Positions 16,260 to 25,605 of a stretch of 64,000 nt of DNA are shown here, in pieces (the first letter of the stretch is position 1; each line of letters opens with the position of its first letter). The DNA is taken from positions 324,389 through 388,388 of the forward strand of contig JBMNEQ010000001.1 in assembly GCA_050948865.1 (NCBI GenBank). The letters are read 5' to 3'. The notes under the pieces are model-generated. The model saw only the letters and a program-made list of their open reading frames with translations, had not been told where the DNA came from and ran no database searches. The position numbers were made by a program, and so were the translations under genes. Source of the stretch: SKGN01 sp050948865 (GTDB lineage: Bacteria; Bacillota_I; Bacilli_A; RF39; UBA660).

Positions 16260-17513
16260 ATGAAAAATGTTACATATGTTCAATTAGAGGGAGAAAACAA
16301 TTATGCTATTTTAGCGCCTGATCAAATAACCTTTATCAGTAACGCCTCTAAAAAGGAGCTAGAAGAAGTGATGGAAGAAGTTTATGAAGAAACAAAAGAC
16401 ATTGAAATAGATAAACCTAACAAACTCCATGTTTCTTTAGCTCTTATGCCTACATACGATTGCAACCTACGCTGTATTTATTGTTATTCACAAGGTGGAA
16501 AAACAAAAGAAACAATTAATTTTGAAACTGCTAAAAAAACTATAGATTATGCTAGAAAATATAATAAAGAAGCAAAAACTTTAGATCTTTATTTAGTTGG
16601 TGGAGGAGAGCCTTTATTATATATAGATAAAGTTAAAGAAATAGTAGAATATGCTGATACAGTTTTTAAACGAGTTCAAATACATGTCGTTACCAACGCT
16701 ACTTTTTCACCCGAAACAAGAGATTGGCTAATAAAGAGAAAAGCTAATGTCCGAGTGTCTTATGATGTTGTCGGCCAAAAAAAACAACGACCATTTTATA
16801 ATAACAAGTTTTCTGGAGTTGTAGTTATTAATAATATTAAAGAACTAATTGCTGGTGGACTAGAAATAATCGTTCAATGTATAATAACTGATGATACGGT
16901 TACTAAAATGAGAGAAATAGTTAATGAATTAATAAATTTAAAAGTAAAGGTTGTTAAGCTAGAACCTTGTTTAATTAATGATATTTCAAGAGGAACAAAA
17001 CAATTGCAACCAAGTGCTAAAGACTACGCAAATAATTTAATAGATGTAATTGAATATGTGGCAAACAATGAATTAGATATTTTAATCGACACTGGTTACT
17101 TTACGAGACCAACAACTGGCAATTATTGTGGTATGGGTGATGGTAATTTTGTCGTTACTCCTGAAAAGATGATTACATCTTGCGTTGAAGTTGCAAAAAT
17201 GCAAGATCCCTATTCTGATATAGTTATGTTTGGGAAAATAACAGATGAAATAGAAATTGATTTGAAAAAGCAAAAATTTTTAAAAAAGCTTAATTATGAA
17301 AACCAAAAAGGGGATTGTCGTACTTGTAATCTTCGATTAATCTGCTTAGGAGGATGCCCAATGGCCAATATATGGGAAAATGGATTTCCTCTTACCAAGT
17401 CTAATTACACATGTATGTTAGAAAAAATATTTTTACCTAAAATATTAAGCAAAATATCGCAAAATGAAAATATAATTCAAGTTATCATGGAAAACCCTGT
17501 TATGAAATACTAA
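16260..17513 (+). CDS. Radical SAM/SPASM peptide-modifying enzyme
   Basis: A 417-residue enzyme. The radical SAM cluster motif is C68-x3-C72-x2-C75 (in TYDCNLRCIYCYSQGG), followed by LVGGGEPLL. A C-terminal SPASM domain (about 290-385) carries YCGMG, TSC, then CRTCNLRLICLGGCP and a final NYTC, the Cys spacing that binds auxiliary Fe-S clusters. Such proteins mature ribosomally made peptides by thioether or C-C bonds. A 32-codon gene rich in Cys starts 12 bases after the stop, which is the classic RiPP arrangement. IS110 copy A abuts the 5' side and may have replaced the native promoter. Confidence 0.88.
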   Translation: MKNVTYVQLEGENNYAILAPDQITFISNASKKELEEVMEEVYEETKDIEIDKPNKLHVSLALMPTYDCNLRCIYCYSQGGKTKETINFETAKKTIDYARKYNKEAKTLDLYLVGGGEPLLYIDKVKEIVEYADTVFKRVQIHVVTNATFSPETRDWLIKRKANVRVSYDVVGQKKQRPFYNNKFSGVVVINNIKELIAGGLEIIVQCIITDDTVTKMREIVNELINLKVKVVKLEPCLINDISRGTKQLQPSAKDYANNLIDVIEYVANNELDILIDTGYFTRPTTGNYCGMGDGNFVVTPEKMITSCVEVAKMQDPYSDIVMFGKITDEIEIDLKKQKFLKKLNYENQKGDCRTCNLRLICLGGCPMANIWENGFPLTKSNYTCMLEKIFLPKILSKISQNENIIQVIMENPVMKY

Positions 17514-17525
17514 AGGAGGTGAATC

Positions 17526-17624
17526 ATGAAAAAAGTCACATTAAAATGGCAACCTAATAAAATAGTCGGTATGGCTCACCCAGGATGCTGTCGTCAAGAT
17601 GGTGGATGTGGCAAAAAACATTAA
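17526..17624 (+). CDS. Candidate RiPP precursor peptide (32 aa)
   Basis: The ORF follows AAAGGAGGTG with good spacing, overlaps no other gene and begins 12 bases after the radical SAM stop. The 32-residue peptide has a short Lys-rich, Trp-containing leader and the C-terminal core HPGCCRQDGGCGKKH with three Cys. Small size, Cys-rich tail and tight coupling to a SPASM enzyme make it a likely precursor. No transporter, peptidase or second modification gene lies next to it, so export is unexplained. I do not recognise the peptide family. Confidence 0.7.
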   Translation: MKKVTLKWQPNKIVGMAHPGCCRQDGGCGKKH

Positions 17625-17669
17625 ACAAAAACTTTAGTTTTTGTTTAATTGTTTGAAAGAGAGGTTTAT

Positions 17670-18455
17670 ATGATTAGATTAGATATGTTGTTAGTTAAAA
17701 AGAAAATGTTTAAAACAAGAACTAAGGCTCAAGAAGCAATAAAAACAGGAGCTATTTTTTGTAACGAAAAAAAAATTACTAAACCAGGCTCTTCTGTGCC
17801 GATTGATAGTAAGATTGAAATTAAAGGAAAAACTAATGAATACGTATCAAGAGGTGGTTTAAAGTTAGAAAAAGCAATTGATGTTTTTGGCCTTAATTTG
17901 AAAGATAAAATATTAATAGATATTGGTTCTTCAACAGGTGGTTTTACCGATGTCGCCTTAAAAAATAAAGTTAAAAAAGTAATTGCTATTGATGTTGGAC
18001 GAAACCAAATGGTTGAAGAATTGAAAAATAATGATAAAGTATTTTTATATGAAGATCAAGACTTTAGAACTATTGAAAATTCATTGATAAATGATGCTGA
18101 AATAGCAACAATTGATGTTTCTTTTATTTCAGTGGTTCTTTTATTAAACAAATTAAGCTCTATAGAAAATTTAACAGAAGTAGTTTGTTTAATAAAACCT
18201 CAATTTGAAGCTGGTAAGAAAATGGTTAAAAAACATCGTGGTATTGTTCTTAATAAAGATCTACACATTAAAATTGTAAAAAAAACAATTGAAGAATTTC
18301 ATGAATTTAATTTTACTTTAAAAGATTTTACTGCATCACCAATTAGAGGTGGTAGTGGTAATATTGAATATTTAGCCTATTTTCTTAAATACGGCAAAGC
18401 TATGAATCTAAATCAGCCCATGGAAGAGATTGAAAAAGTATTTAGTAAAAATTAA
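17670..18455 (+). CDS. tlyA: TlyA family rRNA 2'-O-methyltransferase
   Basis: A 261-residue enzyme with an N-terminal S4 RNA-binding domain (RLDMLLVKKKMFKTRTKAQE) and an FtsJ/RrmJ-type methyltransferase domain with the SAM motif IDIGSSTGGFTDVAL and TIDVSFIS. TlyA methylates ribosomal RNA. The ATG at 17670 with AAAGAGAGG upstream is preferred over an in-frame start at 17649. In Firmicutes tlyA often lies with dxs, argR and recN; here it is alone downstream of a RiPP pair, which suggests rearrangement. Confidence 0.9.
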   Translation: MIRLDMLLVKKKMFKTRTKAQEAIKTGAIFCNEKKITKPGSSVPIDSKIEIKGKTNEYVSRGGLKLEKAIDVFGLNLKDKILIDIGSSTGGFTDVALKNKVKKVIAIDVGRNQMVEELKNNDKVFLYEDQDFRTIENSLINDAEIATIDVSFISVVLLLNKLSSIENLTEVVCLIKPQFEAGKKMVKKHRGIVLNKDLHIKIVKKTIEEFHEFNFTLKDFTASPIRGGSGNIEYLAYFLKYGKAMNLNQPMEEIEKVFSKN

Positions 18456-18469
18456 CCAATAAACTTCCT

Positions 18470-18500
18470 TTTAAAAGTTCTTTATGAACTTTTTTATTTT
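18470..18500 (+). terminator. Intrinsic terminator of tlyA
   Basis: AAAAGTTC and GAACTTTT arms with a five-base loop, followed by a T-rich tract. Confidence 0.7.
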
Positions 18501-19004
18501 AAATAATTTAAAGATTGCATGGTAAAATGAAAGTTAGAAATAAAAGTTCATATTAAAAGAGCAATATTAATTATAAAGCATAATAAATACAAGATAAGAC
18601 ATATTTGAATATTTGACAAAGTGTAGATATTGTGTATAACAATGTCAAAAATTTTTCAAGGGAAAGGGCGTTTTTGAAAACAATAATTAATATTACTTTT
18701 ATGTAAGAATATTTAGTGGTAAGATAGTTTCTATTAAAATATACTTTGATGAGATTCATATTTATATTAATAATGAATTTATATGCAGTCATAAAAAAAT
18801 AGATTGTTATAATAAGATGATTATAAACATTAAATATTATCTCAATACTTTTGTAACTAAACCAGGGGCATTAAAAAAAGCAAAATTTTATTAATATTAT
18901 TTAACTAGAATCTTCAAATCATTCTTTTCCTCTGTGCTTATATCTTCTCTTGTAGTATAATACGACTATACACATATCGGGAATGGTATATTAAGGAGGA
19001 TTCT
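18501..19004. other. Gene-free AT-rich stretch upstream of the serine recombinase
   Basis: I see no credible gene. It contains a promoter-like TTGACA-16-TATAAC at 18613-18640 lying inside an inverted repeat TTTGACA/TGTCAAA (18612-18649), and a TATAAT at 18956-18961 before the recombinase. Attachment sites of large serine recombinases often lie beside the gene, so an att site could be here, but none can be identified from one sequence. Confidence 0.5.
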
Positions 19005-20735
19005 ATGGAAAAGGATACTAGAAAGATTGCTATTTATTCACGTAAATCTAAGTTTACTGGAAAAGGAGATAGTACTTCTATTCAGATTGAAGCTTGTAAA
19101 AAAGCTATTAATATGAAGTATGATGATATTGATATTAAAAAAGATATTATTATTTATGAGGATGAAGGTTATAGTGGTGCTAATACTAAAAGACCTGCTT
19201 TTCAAAATATGTTAAAAGCTATTCAAAATAATGAAATAAAAGCTATTGTCTTTTATAAGTTAGATCGTATTAGTCGTAATGTTAGTGATTTTAGTTCACT
19301 GCTTGAGGAGTTAACTGATTATAATGTTAGTTTAATATCTGTTACTGAAAATATTGATACTGAAAGTCCGATGGGAAAAGCTATGATTTATATTACTTCT
19401 GTATTTGCTCAATTAGAAAGAGATACTATAGCTGAGCGTATTACTGATAATATGATTGCTTTATCTAAAACTGGAAGGTGGCTTGGTGGTGCTACTCCTA
19501 CCGGGTTTAAATCTGAGGCTGTTGAGTATGTTAAAGATAATGATGATAAGAAAAGAAAGTTATTTAAATTATCTCCAGTTGAGGATGAAGTTAGAGTTAT
19601 TAAATTAATTTTTTCTAAGATGTTTGAACTTCGTTCTCAAACTAAATTAGAAACCTTTTTGATTAATAATGATATTAAAACTAAAAACAATAAAAATTAT
19701 ACAAGATGGACTCTTAAAAATATTTTAACTAATCCAGTTTATGCTATTGCTGATATGCATACTTATAATTATTTTAAAAATTTTAAAATTGATATTCATG
19801 CTGATATTGATAGATTTAACGGTAAAAATGGTTTAATGGTTTATAACAAAACAGGTACTGGTAAATCCTCTACTGGAAAGCCTGTTATAGTTGATAAAGA
19901 TATTACTGAGTGGATAGTATCTGTTGGAAAACACAAGGGAATTATATCTGGAAAAGATTGGGTAGAAGTTCAAAACATAATTAAGGGAAATACTAGTAAA
20001 AGATATCGCCATGCTAGTGTTACTAATGCTTTATTATCAGGTATTATTAGATGTTCTTTCTGCGGCTCTTTTATGAGAGCTAAAACATCACCAGGTTATG
20101 ATGAACTTGGCAGAAGAAAATTTAACTATATGTGTGAGTTAAAAGAAAAAAGCAGAAGAGTTAAATGTAACTGCCCTAATGTTAATGGAAGAGTTATTGA
20201 TGATTTGGTAATGGAAGAAATAAAAAAAGTATCTCTTCCTACTTCTAAGTTATATTTAAAATTAAAAGATATCTCTACTAGTATTTTTGATAAAGAAACT
20301 AAAATTAATGAAGAACTTAAAACTTTAAGAAAAGCTATTAATAAAAACGAAAGCTCTATTGAAGGTTATATTGAAAAAATACCCTATATTGAAATTAGTG
20401 AAATGGATGAGATAAATAATAAGATTAAAAAACTTAAAGAAACAAATAAAAACTTAGAAAAACAAATTAAAGAAATAACTAAAAGAGATCATACTGAAAT
20501 AAAAGATAAAGATATGGCTGATTTAATTTTAAATATATTAGATACATACCTTAACTCTTTTGATGATCTTAATTTAAAAGTTAAAAGAACTATGATTAAA
20601 GCCATTTTACCATCAGTTACTACTGATGGTGAAAGCTTAGTCATTAATTTTATAGGCACTAGAGATATAGATAATACAGCGCTTCCAGTGAGAGATGATT
20701 TCAAACAAAACACTCACTCTCTGAAAAGTATTTGA
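19005..20735 (+). CDS. Large serine recombinase (integrase)
   Basis: A 576-residue site-specific recombinase. The catalytic domain starts with IAIYSRKSKF (nucleophilic Ser in the RxS motif, about residue 12) and contains YKLDRISRN and AQLERDTIAERI. A recombinase domain and a zinc ribbon follow, with CSFCGSF at about 350 and paired CxxC-like cysteines near 375-390. A coiled coil (about 425-495) completes the phiC31-like architecture. It follows AAGGAGG. Full length. It marks an integrated element, whose limits are not visible; the neighbouring Rep-like gene may belong to it. Confidence 0.93.
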   Translation: MEKDTRKIAIYSRKSKFTGKGDSTSIQIEACKKAINMKYDDIDIKKDIIIYEDEGYSGANTKRPAFQNMLKAIQNNEIKAIVFYKLDRISRNVSDFSSLLEELTDYNVSLISVTENIDTESPMGKAMIYITSVFAQLERDTIAERITDNMIALSKTGRWLGGATPTGFKSEAVEYVKDNDDKKRKLFKLSPVEDEVRVIKLIFSKMFELRSQTKLETFLINNDIKTKNNKNYTRWTLKNILTNPVYAIADMHTYNYFKNFKIDIHADIDRFNGKNGLMVYNKTGTGKSSTGKPVIVDKDITEWIVSVGKHKGIISGKDWVEVQNIIKGNTSKRYRHASVTNALLSGIIRCSFCGSFMRAKTSPGYDELGRRKFNYMCELKEKSRRVKCNCPNVNGRVIDDLVMEEIKKVSLPTSKLYLKLKDISTSIFDKETKINEELKTLRKAINKNESSIEGYIEKIPYIEISEMDEINNKIKKLKETNKNLEKQIKEITKRDHTEIKDKDMADLILNILDTYLNSFDDLNLKVKRTMIKAILPSVTTDGESLVINFIGTRDIDNTALPVRDDFKQNTHSLKSI

Positions 20736-20866
20736 ACGTTACTTTTTTAAGTGATATTTTCAATCTATCCACCTTCTTTTCTTTTTATTTATTAAAATTA
20801 TTAATGTTATGATATATAAATCTTAAAAGAAACAAAAATAGCAAGAAAAAATATAAAGACATAAGA

Positions 20867-20897
20867 AAAACCATCACTAATAGTGGTGGTTTTTTAT
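20867..20897 (+). terminator. Intrinsic terminator between the recombinase and the Rep-like gene
   Basis: CCATCACTA/TAGTGGTGG (one wobble) flanked by A-run and T-run; it can serve either strand. Confidence 0.75.
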
Positions 20898-20915
20898 GAT
20901 TAAATAAAACAAAAG

Positions 20916-22406
20916 CTAGGCAAAATTATTAGGTAAGTCTATTTTCTTGAATAGCAAAATGGAATTAATAATCTTTCTGCCCTTAGTAGTTAAATAGTAT
21001 TTTGATGAGTGATTAACTTTCTTAATTATACCGTGGTGTTTTAGTTTGTTTAAAAGTCTTGATGTTTTAGAAGATACTTGTTTGGAATTAAAATTTTGAT
21101 TCCTAAACAATCTGCACCTTAAGGTTTTATTGGTGATACCGTTAACAATAAAATCCCCAGACGCAATGATTTCTAGTATTTTAGAATCTGCACTTGAAAG
21201 GAAATTAAATCCTGATATTCTTCTTTCATTAACAATAATTATGGAAGATATAGTTTCAATCTCTTTTACCGGGGTAACAATATCTTTTGTAGCTGGAAGG
21301 GCATTAATATACCTTGTATTAGTAGCCTTTGCTACTTCAGCATATCGATATAAATTGGAAACACTTTTTCCCATAAGGATCCAGTGCCCACTATTTTCTA
21401 TTTTTTCTCCAGTATCATCATTAAACTTATATTTCCATACTTTAAATTCATGGGGATCATTAATAGTAGTTTCGATTCTAATGATAGAATATTTGTCATA
21501 CATTTTAACTTGGTTAGATTTCATTTTATGTTTAATCCGAAAACCTTGATATCGTTTTCTTAAATCGGAGACAATTTCCCCCTGAAACTTATAATCTAAC
21601 TTACGTCCAAAAAAAGACATAATATCATCACACTTGAAAGTTGTGAATGCAGTTTCGACTAGAGATGGGAAAATATTCTCTACTGTTTCCCTATCTTTAA
21701 ACATAATATCGGTCGCAAACTCACATTCAAAAACCGTCCAAAAATATTCATGATCCAATTTTTCTTTAATATTGGTAAGAAGTGGATTGAATTTTTGTGA
21801 GAAGTAATCTAATTTTCTTTCAATATTCATATTGAAAAGGTGATCTAATATTTCTTCAGCCCTTTCTATATTATTTATACTAGTAAGAGAGTTATTAAAA
21901 CGCTCATACTTAATACCTTCATTATCTAATTGTTTGCATAAATATTCCCGCCCATTTATATATACTTGAGCATTATAAGGAAACCAGGTTTGTATTTTAA
22001 AATACATCCAACCAAACATTTCATCTAAGAAATATAAATAATAATATTTACATTTAGTTGGTTTCCACATAACCTCAAGTTTTTTAGATTCTTTATTCCC
22101 TTTAACAGTCATTGTTTTACAAACCTCTAAAGTACTAATTGCACATACTAATCCTTTTTTAATTGGATTGCCTTTTAAAGAATTAATGACATCTTCTTTG
22201 TTAACCCCTGATTTGGAAACATATATCATTGGTCGATTTTCTTCTTTGACGATATTATCGATATGGCTACATAATTTATTAGTTTGCTCATTTGCAAATT
22301 TATGAAAATCTACTAATTTAACATCATTTTGAATTAGATAATACAACATTTGTCTAGTATTACAAAGCTGTCTAATGAACCCATTGAATACAATGCGATC
22401 AAAACC
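20916..22406 (-). pseudogene. Uncharacterised Rep-like gene, 3' part (interrupted by IS30-family element)
   Basis: About 496 codons remain, the frame being open up to the insertion point. Joining it to the 16 codons at 24042-24089 restores a 512-residue protein beginning MNIIEEQK and continuing GFDRIVFNGFIRQL, so the gene was intact before insertion. Recognisable segments are NPIKKGLVCAIS, WFPYNAQVYINGREYL and VKMYDKYSIIRIETT, the last resembling the YDK-x-(L/I)RxE motif of rolling-circle replication initiators (Rep_trans, phage CRI). The C-terminus (about 420-500) looks like a winged helix. Function unknown; an ATG at 22349 could still express a shortened product. Confidence 0.6.
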
Positions 22407-22668
22407 AGGTTGAATTAAAAAGTAAGTTCCCGTTTGTTTAGTAAAAACTGAAAGTATTGGATTTAAAGGTCAAAATTATACTTTTTTATAGAAAAAAAAC
22501 AGAAAAAGTAATATAATAACGTAGAAAAGGAAGTTTTTTTAAAAATATAAGCACACTAAAAAGATTAAAAGGGTATGTTTTTTAAAATTTTAATGTTAAA
22601 TTCCCGTTTAATTTCAAATTTTTTTAAAAAAATTTGAATATGAAGTTGCTTTATTTATTAAAATTAAA

Positions 22669-23352
22669 TTACTTTTTAAATAGATTTTTTGATAAATTAA
22701 CTTCGTTTGGGCTTATTAAATTAATATTTAACTTTTCTAATAAACATTTGTATTCAAACATATCTATTGGTGTTTTATTTTTTAATTCTTTTCTAGAAGT
22801 GCTATTAATGTGATTACACATTAAATTACAGTCTTCTTGTTTTAGAAAATTAAAAGAAATTCCTTTTCTTAAATAATATCTAATAAACTCATGGTTTTTT
22901 TCTAAAGCTCCTTTTTGCCAAGAGGCGTAAGGATCGCAATAAAAGATATTAATAATTTTATTCTTTTCAAAGTCTGTTTCTATTATTGAAGAGTTTATAA
23001 ATTCTGAGCCATTATCAGTTAAAATAACTTCAAATAGTATTTTAAAGTTATCAATACCTATAGCTCTTTTAATATTATCAAAAACTTTGTTAACTGCTGA
23101 ATTAGTGTTGGAATCTAAAAGAAAAATTAACATGACGTTTGATTTTAAAAATAACAGAGTTAATAAAACCTTTTCACTTTTTCCTTTCTTTCCTTCAACA
23201 GTATCCATTTGAACAACTGAAGCATTAGGATTCTTTTTAATATATTTTAAATAATCATCATAAGTCTTATTTATTCTGTGATTGCTTAAAATTATTTTGT
23301 TATTTTTCTTTTTCTTTCGTTTTTTATAACTAACTTTTCTTAGTAAATCCAT
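22669..23352 (-). CDS. IS30-family transposase, catalytic part
   Basis: Carries the complete DDE set of the IS30 integrase core: Asp in VVQMDTVEG, Asp in VILTDNGSEF, and Glu in SWQKGALEKNHEFIR. The open frame continues upstream of the listed ATG to the T7 tract at 23506-23512 (A7 on the coding strand), where it must be joined to the HTH-containing ORF by a one-base shift. The joined product would be about 412 residues. It is either made by slippage on A7 or inactivated by a frameshift. Confidence 0.8.
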   Translation of the reverse strand: MDLLRKVSYKKRKKKKNNKIILSNHRINKTYDDYLKYIKKNPNASVVQMDTVEGKKGKSEKVLLTLLFLKSNVMLIFLLDSNTNSAVNKVFDNIKRAIGIDNFKILFEVILTDNGSEFINSSIIETDFEKNKIINIFYCDPYASWQKGALEKNHEFIRYYLRKGISFNFLKQEDCNLMCNHINSTSRKELKNKTPIDMFEYKCLLEKLNINLISPNEVNLSKNLFKK

Positions 23353-23488
23353 GTTTTGAAGATCAAATAATCCATTATCAATATAAGAATAAAAACTTGG
23401 TAAAGAAAAAGAAAGAATTTTAGGATTATTTATGAAGATATGATTAATACTTTGCCTTTTCTCTTTAATTAAAGGAACAATAGTTTTA

Positions 23489-23908
23489 TTAATAAAGATT
23501 AATGGTTTTTTTGTTAATGTGAAAGCCTTCTCTAGAAGAAGATAATGTTTTTAAATAAGAATTATGAGCTTTTACTCCATCATAATAATGTTTTATATTT
23601 CGACATCTTGCTTTATTATCACATGCATTACATACATAAGGTGGTTTTTTTAAAAATTCACACATAAACTCTTCATAACAATCTTTTTTATTACTGCAAT
23701 CAAAACTACCGCAAAGATGCCTATTCATACACAAGTTTGTGCAGTTGTTAAATTTTGAAGGATATTTTTTATAAAAGTGTTTTCTAATTTCTTTTGAAAT
23801 GGTAGTCCTGTCATATCTTATGGCATCACTAATTTCAGTAAAATTCATTCCATTGTTTAAAAGTTGTTCAATAATAACTCTTAAATCTTTTGTAAGATGC
23901 TTTTTCAT
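23489..23908 (-). CDS. IS30-family transposase, N-terminal HTH part
   Basis: A 139-codon ORF starting MKKHLTKDLRVIIEQLLNN and containing the IS30 helix-turn-helix ISDAIRYDRTTISKEIRKH, then a Cys-rich region (CTNLCMNRHLCGSFDC and following) that looks like a zinc-binding insert. It reads into a premature stop just after an A7 tract, whereas the +1 frame continues into the DDE domain. The Shine-Dalgarno AGGAGG precedes the ATG. Confidence 0.8.
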   Translation of the reverse strand: MKKHLTKDLRVIIEQLLNNGMNFTEISDAIRYDRTTISKEIRKHFYKKYPSKFNNCTNLCMNRHLCGSFDCSNKKDCYEEFMCEFLKKPPYVCNACDNKARCRNIKHYYDGVKAHNSYLKTLSSSREGFHINKKTINLY

Positions 23909-24027
23909 TTTTTACCTCCTATAAAAGCAACTTCAATTCAAATTTAATAGTTATTATACTAAAATAATCATATAAAATGTTAAATTCCCATTTTAATAAT
24001 AAACGGGAACTTACCTTTTTATTTAAC

Positions 24028-24089
24028 ATGCGATCAAAACCATGTAAAATTCCCTTGATATTTTCTTTTTGTTCTTCTATAATATTCAT
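24028..24089 (-). pseudogene. 5' fragment of the interrupted Rep-like gene
   Basis: ATG at 24089 follows GGGGTG. The codons read MNIIEEQKENIKGILHGFDR and then run into the IS30 element. The last codons lie in the target duplication and overlap those at the start of the 3' fragment. An apparent 61-codon ORF ending at 23919 is the fragment read on into the insertion sequence. Confidence 0.75.
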
Positions 24090-24253
24090 TACAAAACACC
24101 CCATTAAAACTTTCAGGTCATTTAGTGACCGATATTGATTTAGAGACTTTGCTCTCGTGACAGTTATTATACTGTTTAAAGTATTTAATGGAAAGTGTTT
24201 TGTATTTTTTTGCCAAAAAATACAATCACTTAGGTTGCGGTCATAGTCTGCGG
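24090..24253 (-). promoter_or_regulatory. Promoter and leader of the interrupted Rep-like gene
   Basis: On the minus strand there is TTTCCA-17-TATAAT (about 24169-24197), then an approximately 80-base leader with hairpin GGTCA-TTTAG-TGACC (24117-24131). Further upstream is a long perfect palindrome TGTATTTTTT/AAAAAATACA (about 24208-24231). IS110 copy B begins at 24254 just behind it. Confidence 0.45.
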
Positions 24254-24405
24254 CATGACTATCTAAGATTTGTCAATAATAAATTATTGTGGTAATATAA
24301 ACGTGACAAAAACACACGAAATATTTAATTTTAAAAAAAATTAAGAATATAATGTGTTGAAGTGTAATATGTAATATATAAATAGTTGTGGGAACTAATT
24401 ACATA

Positions 24406-25605
24406 TCAATTTGTGTTTTTCTTGCATAATGCGAGAATTAAGCGTAATAGCTTGGTAGTGCAAGCTATTACAGCGACGTAATGATGTTTACCTTCATTGC
24501 GTTTTTTTCTATAATAAACAAGTATTTCATTATCAGGATTGTTTCTACTAGAAGTCATAATAATATTACAAATAGTATTAAATAAAATTCTTCTAATATA
24601 TTTATTCCCCGTCTTAGAAATATGACCTTTTCCATTAACAGAAGAACCGGATTGTTTAATTGTTGGATCTAATCCACAATAAGCAGTTAATTCTTTTATG
24701 TTATTAAATCTGTTTATATCTTTGAGTTCTGCAATAATCAAAGCAGTAGTTAATTCCCCAAAACCATTAATAGAGTTAATAGATTCAAACAGATAACATT
24801 GCTTAGCTTTATCGATTAGTTTTTCTTTTAAATCATCAACTAATGCAATGTTATATCTTAGTAATTTAGTAGTAATAATTAAATTATTAACTTTTTCATC
24901 ATCTTTAGAAACGGCTGGATAACTTGTTTTAGCAGTTTTTTTAATTAAAGCAGCTTTTCTTTTGTAGTGTCCTTCATGTCTGCCATTAAGTTTAGCCATA
25001 AAATTGCTTATTGCATCAACTCTCGTACTAGTTAAAATATCTGCATGAGGATATCTTTCGATTAGTGATAAAGCAGTATTAGAATAGATTAGTGCTCCTT
25101 TAAATAAGTTTTCATATTCTGGAAAAGTTAAATTAACTTGTCCTTTAAACTTATTTTTAAGACTAGTTGTATTTTCTACTAAGAATTGGTACTCTCTAGC
25201 CATATCATTTAAATTTAAATAATATTGTTTATGATCAGCATAGTTTTTAACTTTGCCGGTAAAGTATAAATCGGCTAAGTTGTAACAATCTTGTTTATCA
25301 GTTTTAGTTTTTCTAAGATTTCTTTTATGCATAGCAGAGTGAAGTGGATTAATAACATGAACTTCATAATCTGTTTCTTCTTTAAAAAATCTTTTTACTG
25401 ATAAATGATAATTAGCAGTAGATTCCATAAATACAGTTAAATCACCGTGATAGATATCATAGTTTTCTATCCTTTTTTTTAAATTTTTAAAATCAATTAA
25501 TGTGTGATTAATGTCATATGGTTTGATTAATATTTCTCCACCAGAACTGATTAAAGAAACCATACTTTTGTTTTTAGCTATATCAATAGCTAGTACGTAA
25601 TTCAT
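24406..25605 (-). CDS. IS110-family DEDD transposase, copy B
   Basis: A 399-residue intact transposase, identical to copy A except Pro for Ser in VHVINPLHS and Gly for Glu in KTGNKYIRR. Pro and Gly look like the ancestral residues because GNKY is usual in this family, so copy A may be the derived one. The DEDD residues and the Transposase_20 domain are as described for copy A. Confidence 0.95.
   Translation of the reverse strand: MNYVLAIDIAKNKSMVSLISSGGEILIKPYDINHTLIDFKNLKKRIENYDIYHGDLTVFMESTANYHLSVKRFFKEETDYEVHVINPLHSAMHKRNLRKTKTDKQDCYNLADLYFTGKVKNYADHKQYYLNLNDMAREYQFLVENTTSLKNKFKGQVNLTFPEYENLFKGALIYSNTALSLIERYPHADILTSTRVDAISNFMAKLNGRHEGHYKRKAALIKKTAKTSYPAVSKDDEKVNNLIITTKLLRYNIALVDDLKEKLIDKAKQCYLFESINSINGFGELTTALIIAELKDINRFNNIKELTAYCGLDPTIKQSGSSVNGKGHISKTGNKYIRRILFNTICNIIMTSSRNNPDNEILVYYRKKRNEGKHHYVAVIACTTKLLRLILALCKKNTN

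Larger units (their letters stand above)
22407..24027 (-). mobile_element. IS30-family insertion sequence with 14-bp target duplication
   Basis: Inserted into the Rep-like gene. Both flanks carry ATGCGATCAAAACC (22393-22406 and 24028-24041). The ends are inverted repeats sharing GTAAGTTCCCGTTT near each tip, and a second inner pair containing TGAAGTTGCTTT lies near 22640 and 23930. It holds an IS30-type HTH plus DDE transposase read in two frames. Long, variable duplications are described for the IS30-like IS1630 of Mycoplasma fermentans, so the length is unusual but not unprecedented. Confidence 0.85.

Noticed and set aside
18571..18792. 73-codon minus-strand ORF in the stretch upstream of the serine recombinase
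   Set aside because: No Shine-Dalgarno, biased AT composition and no motif; treated as chance.
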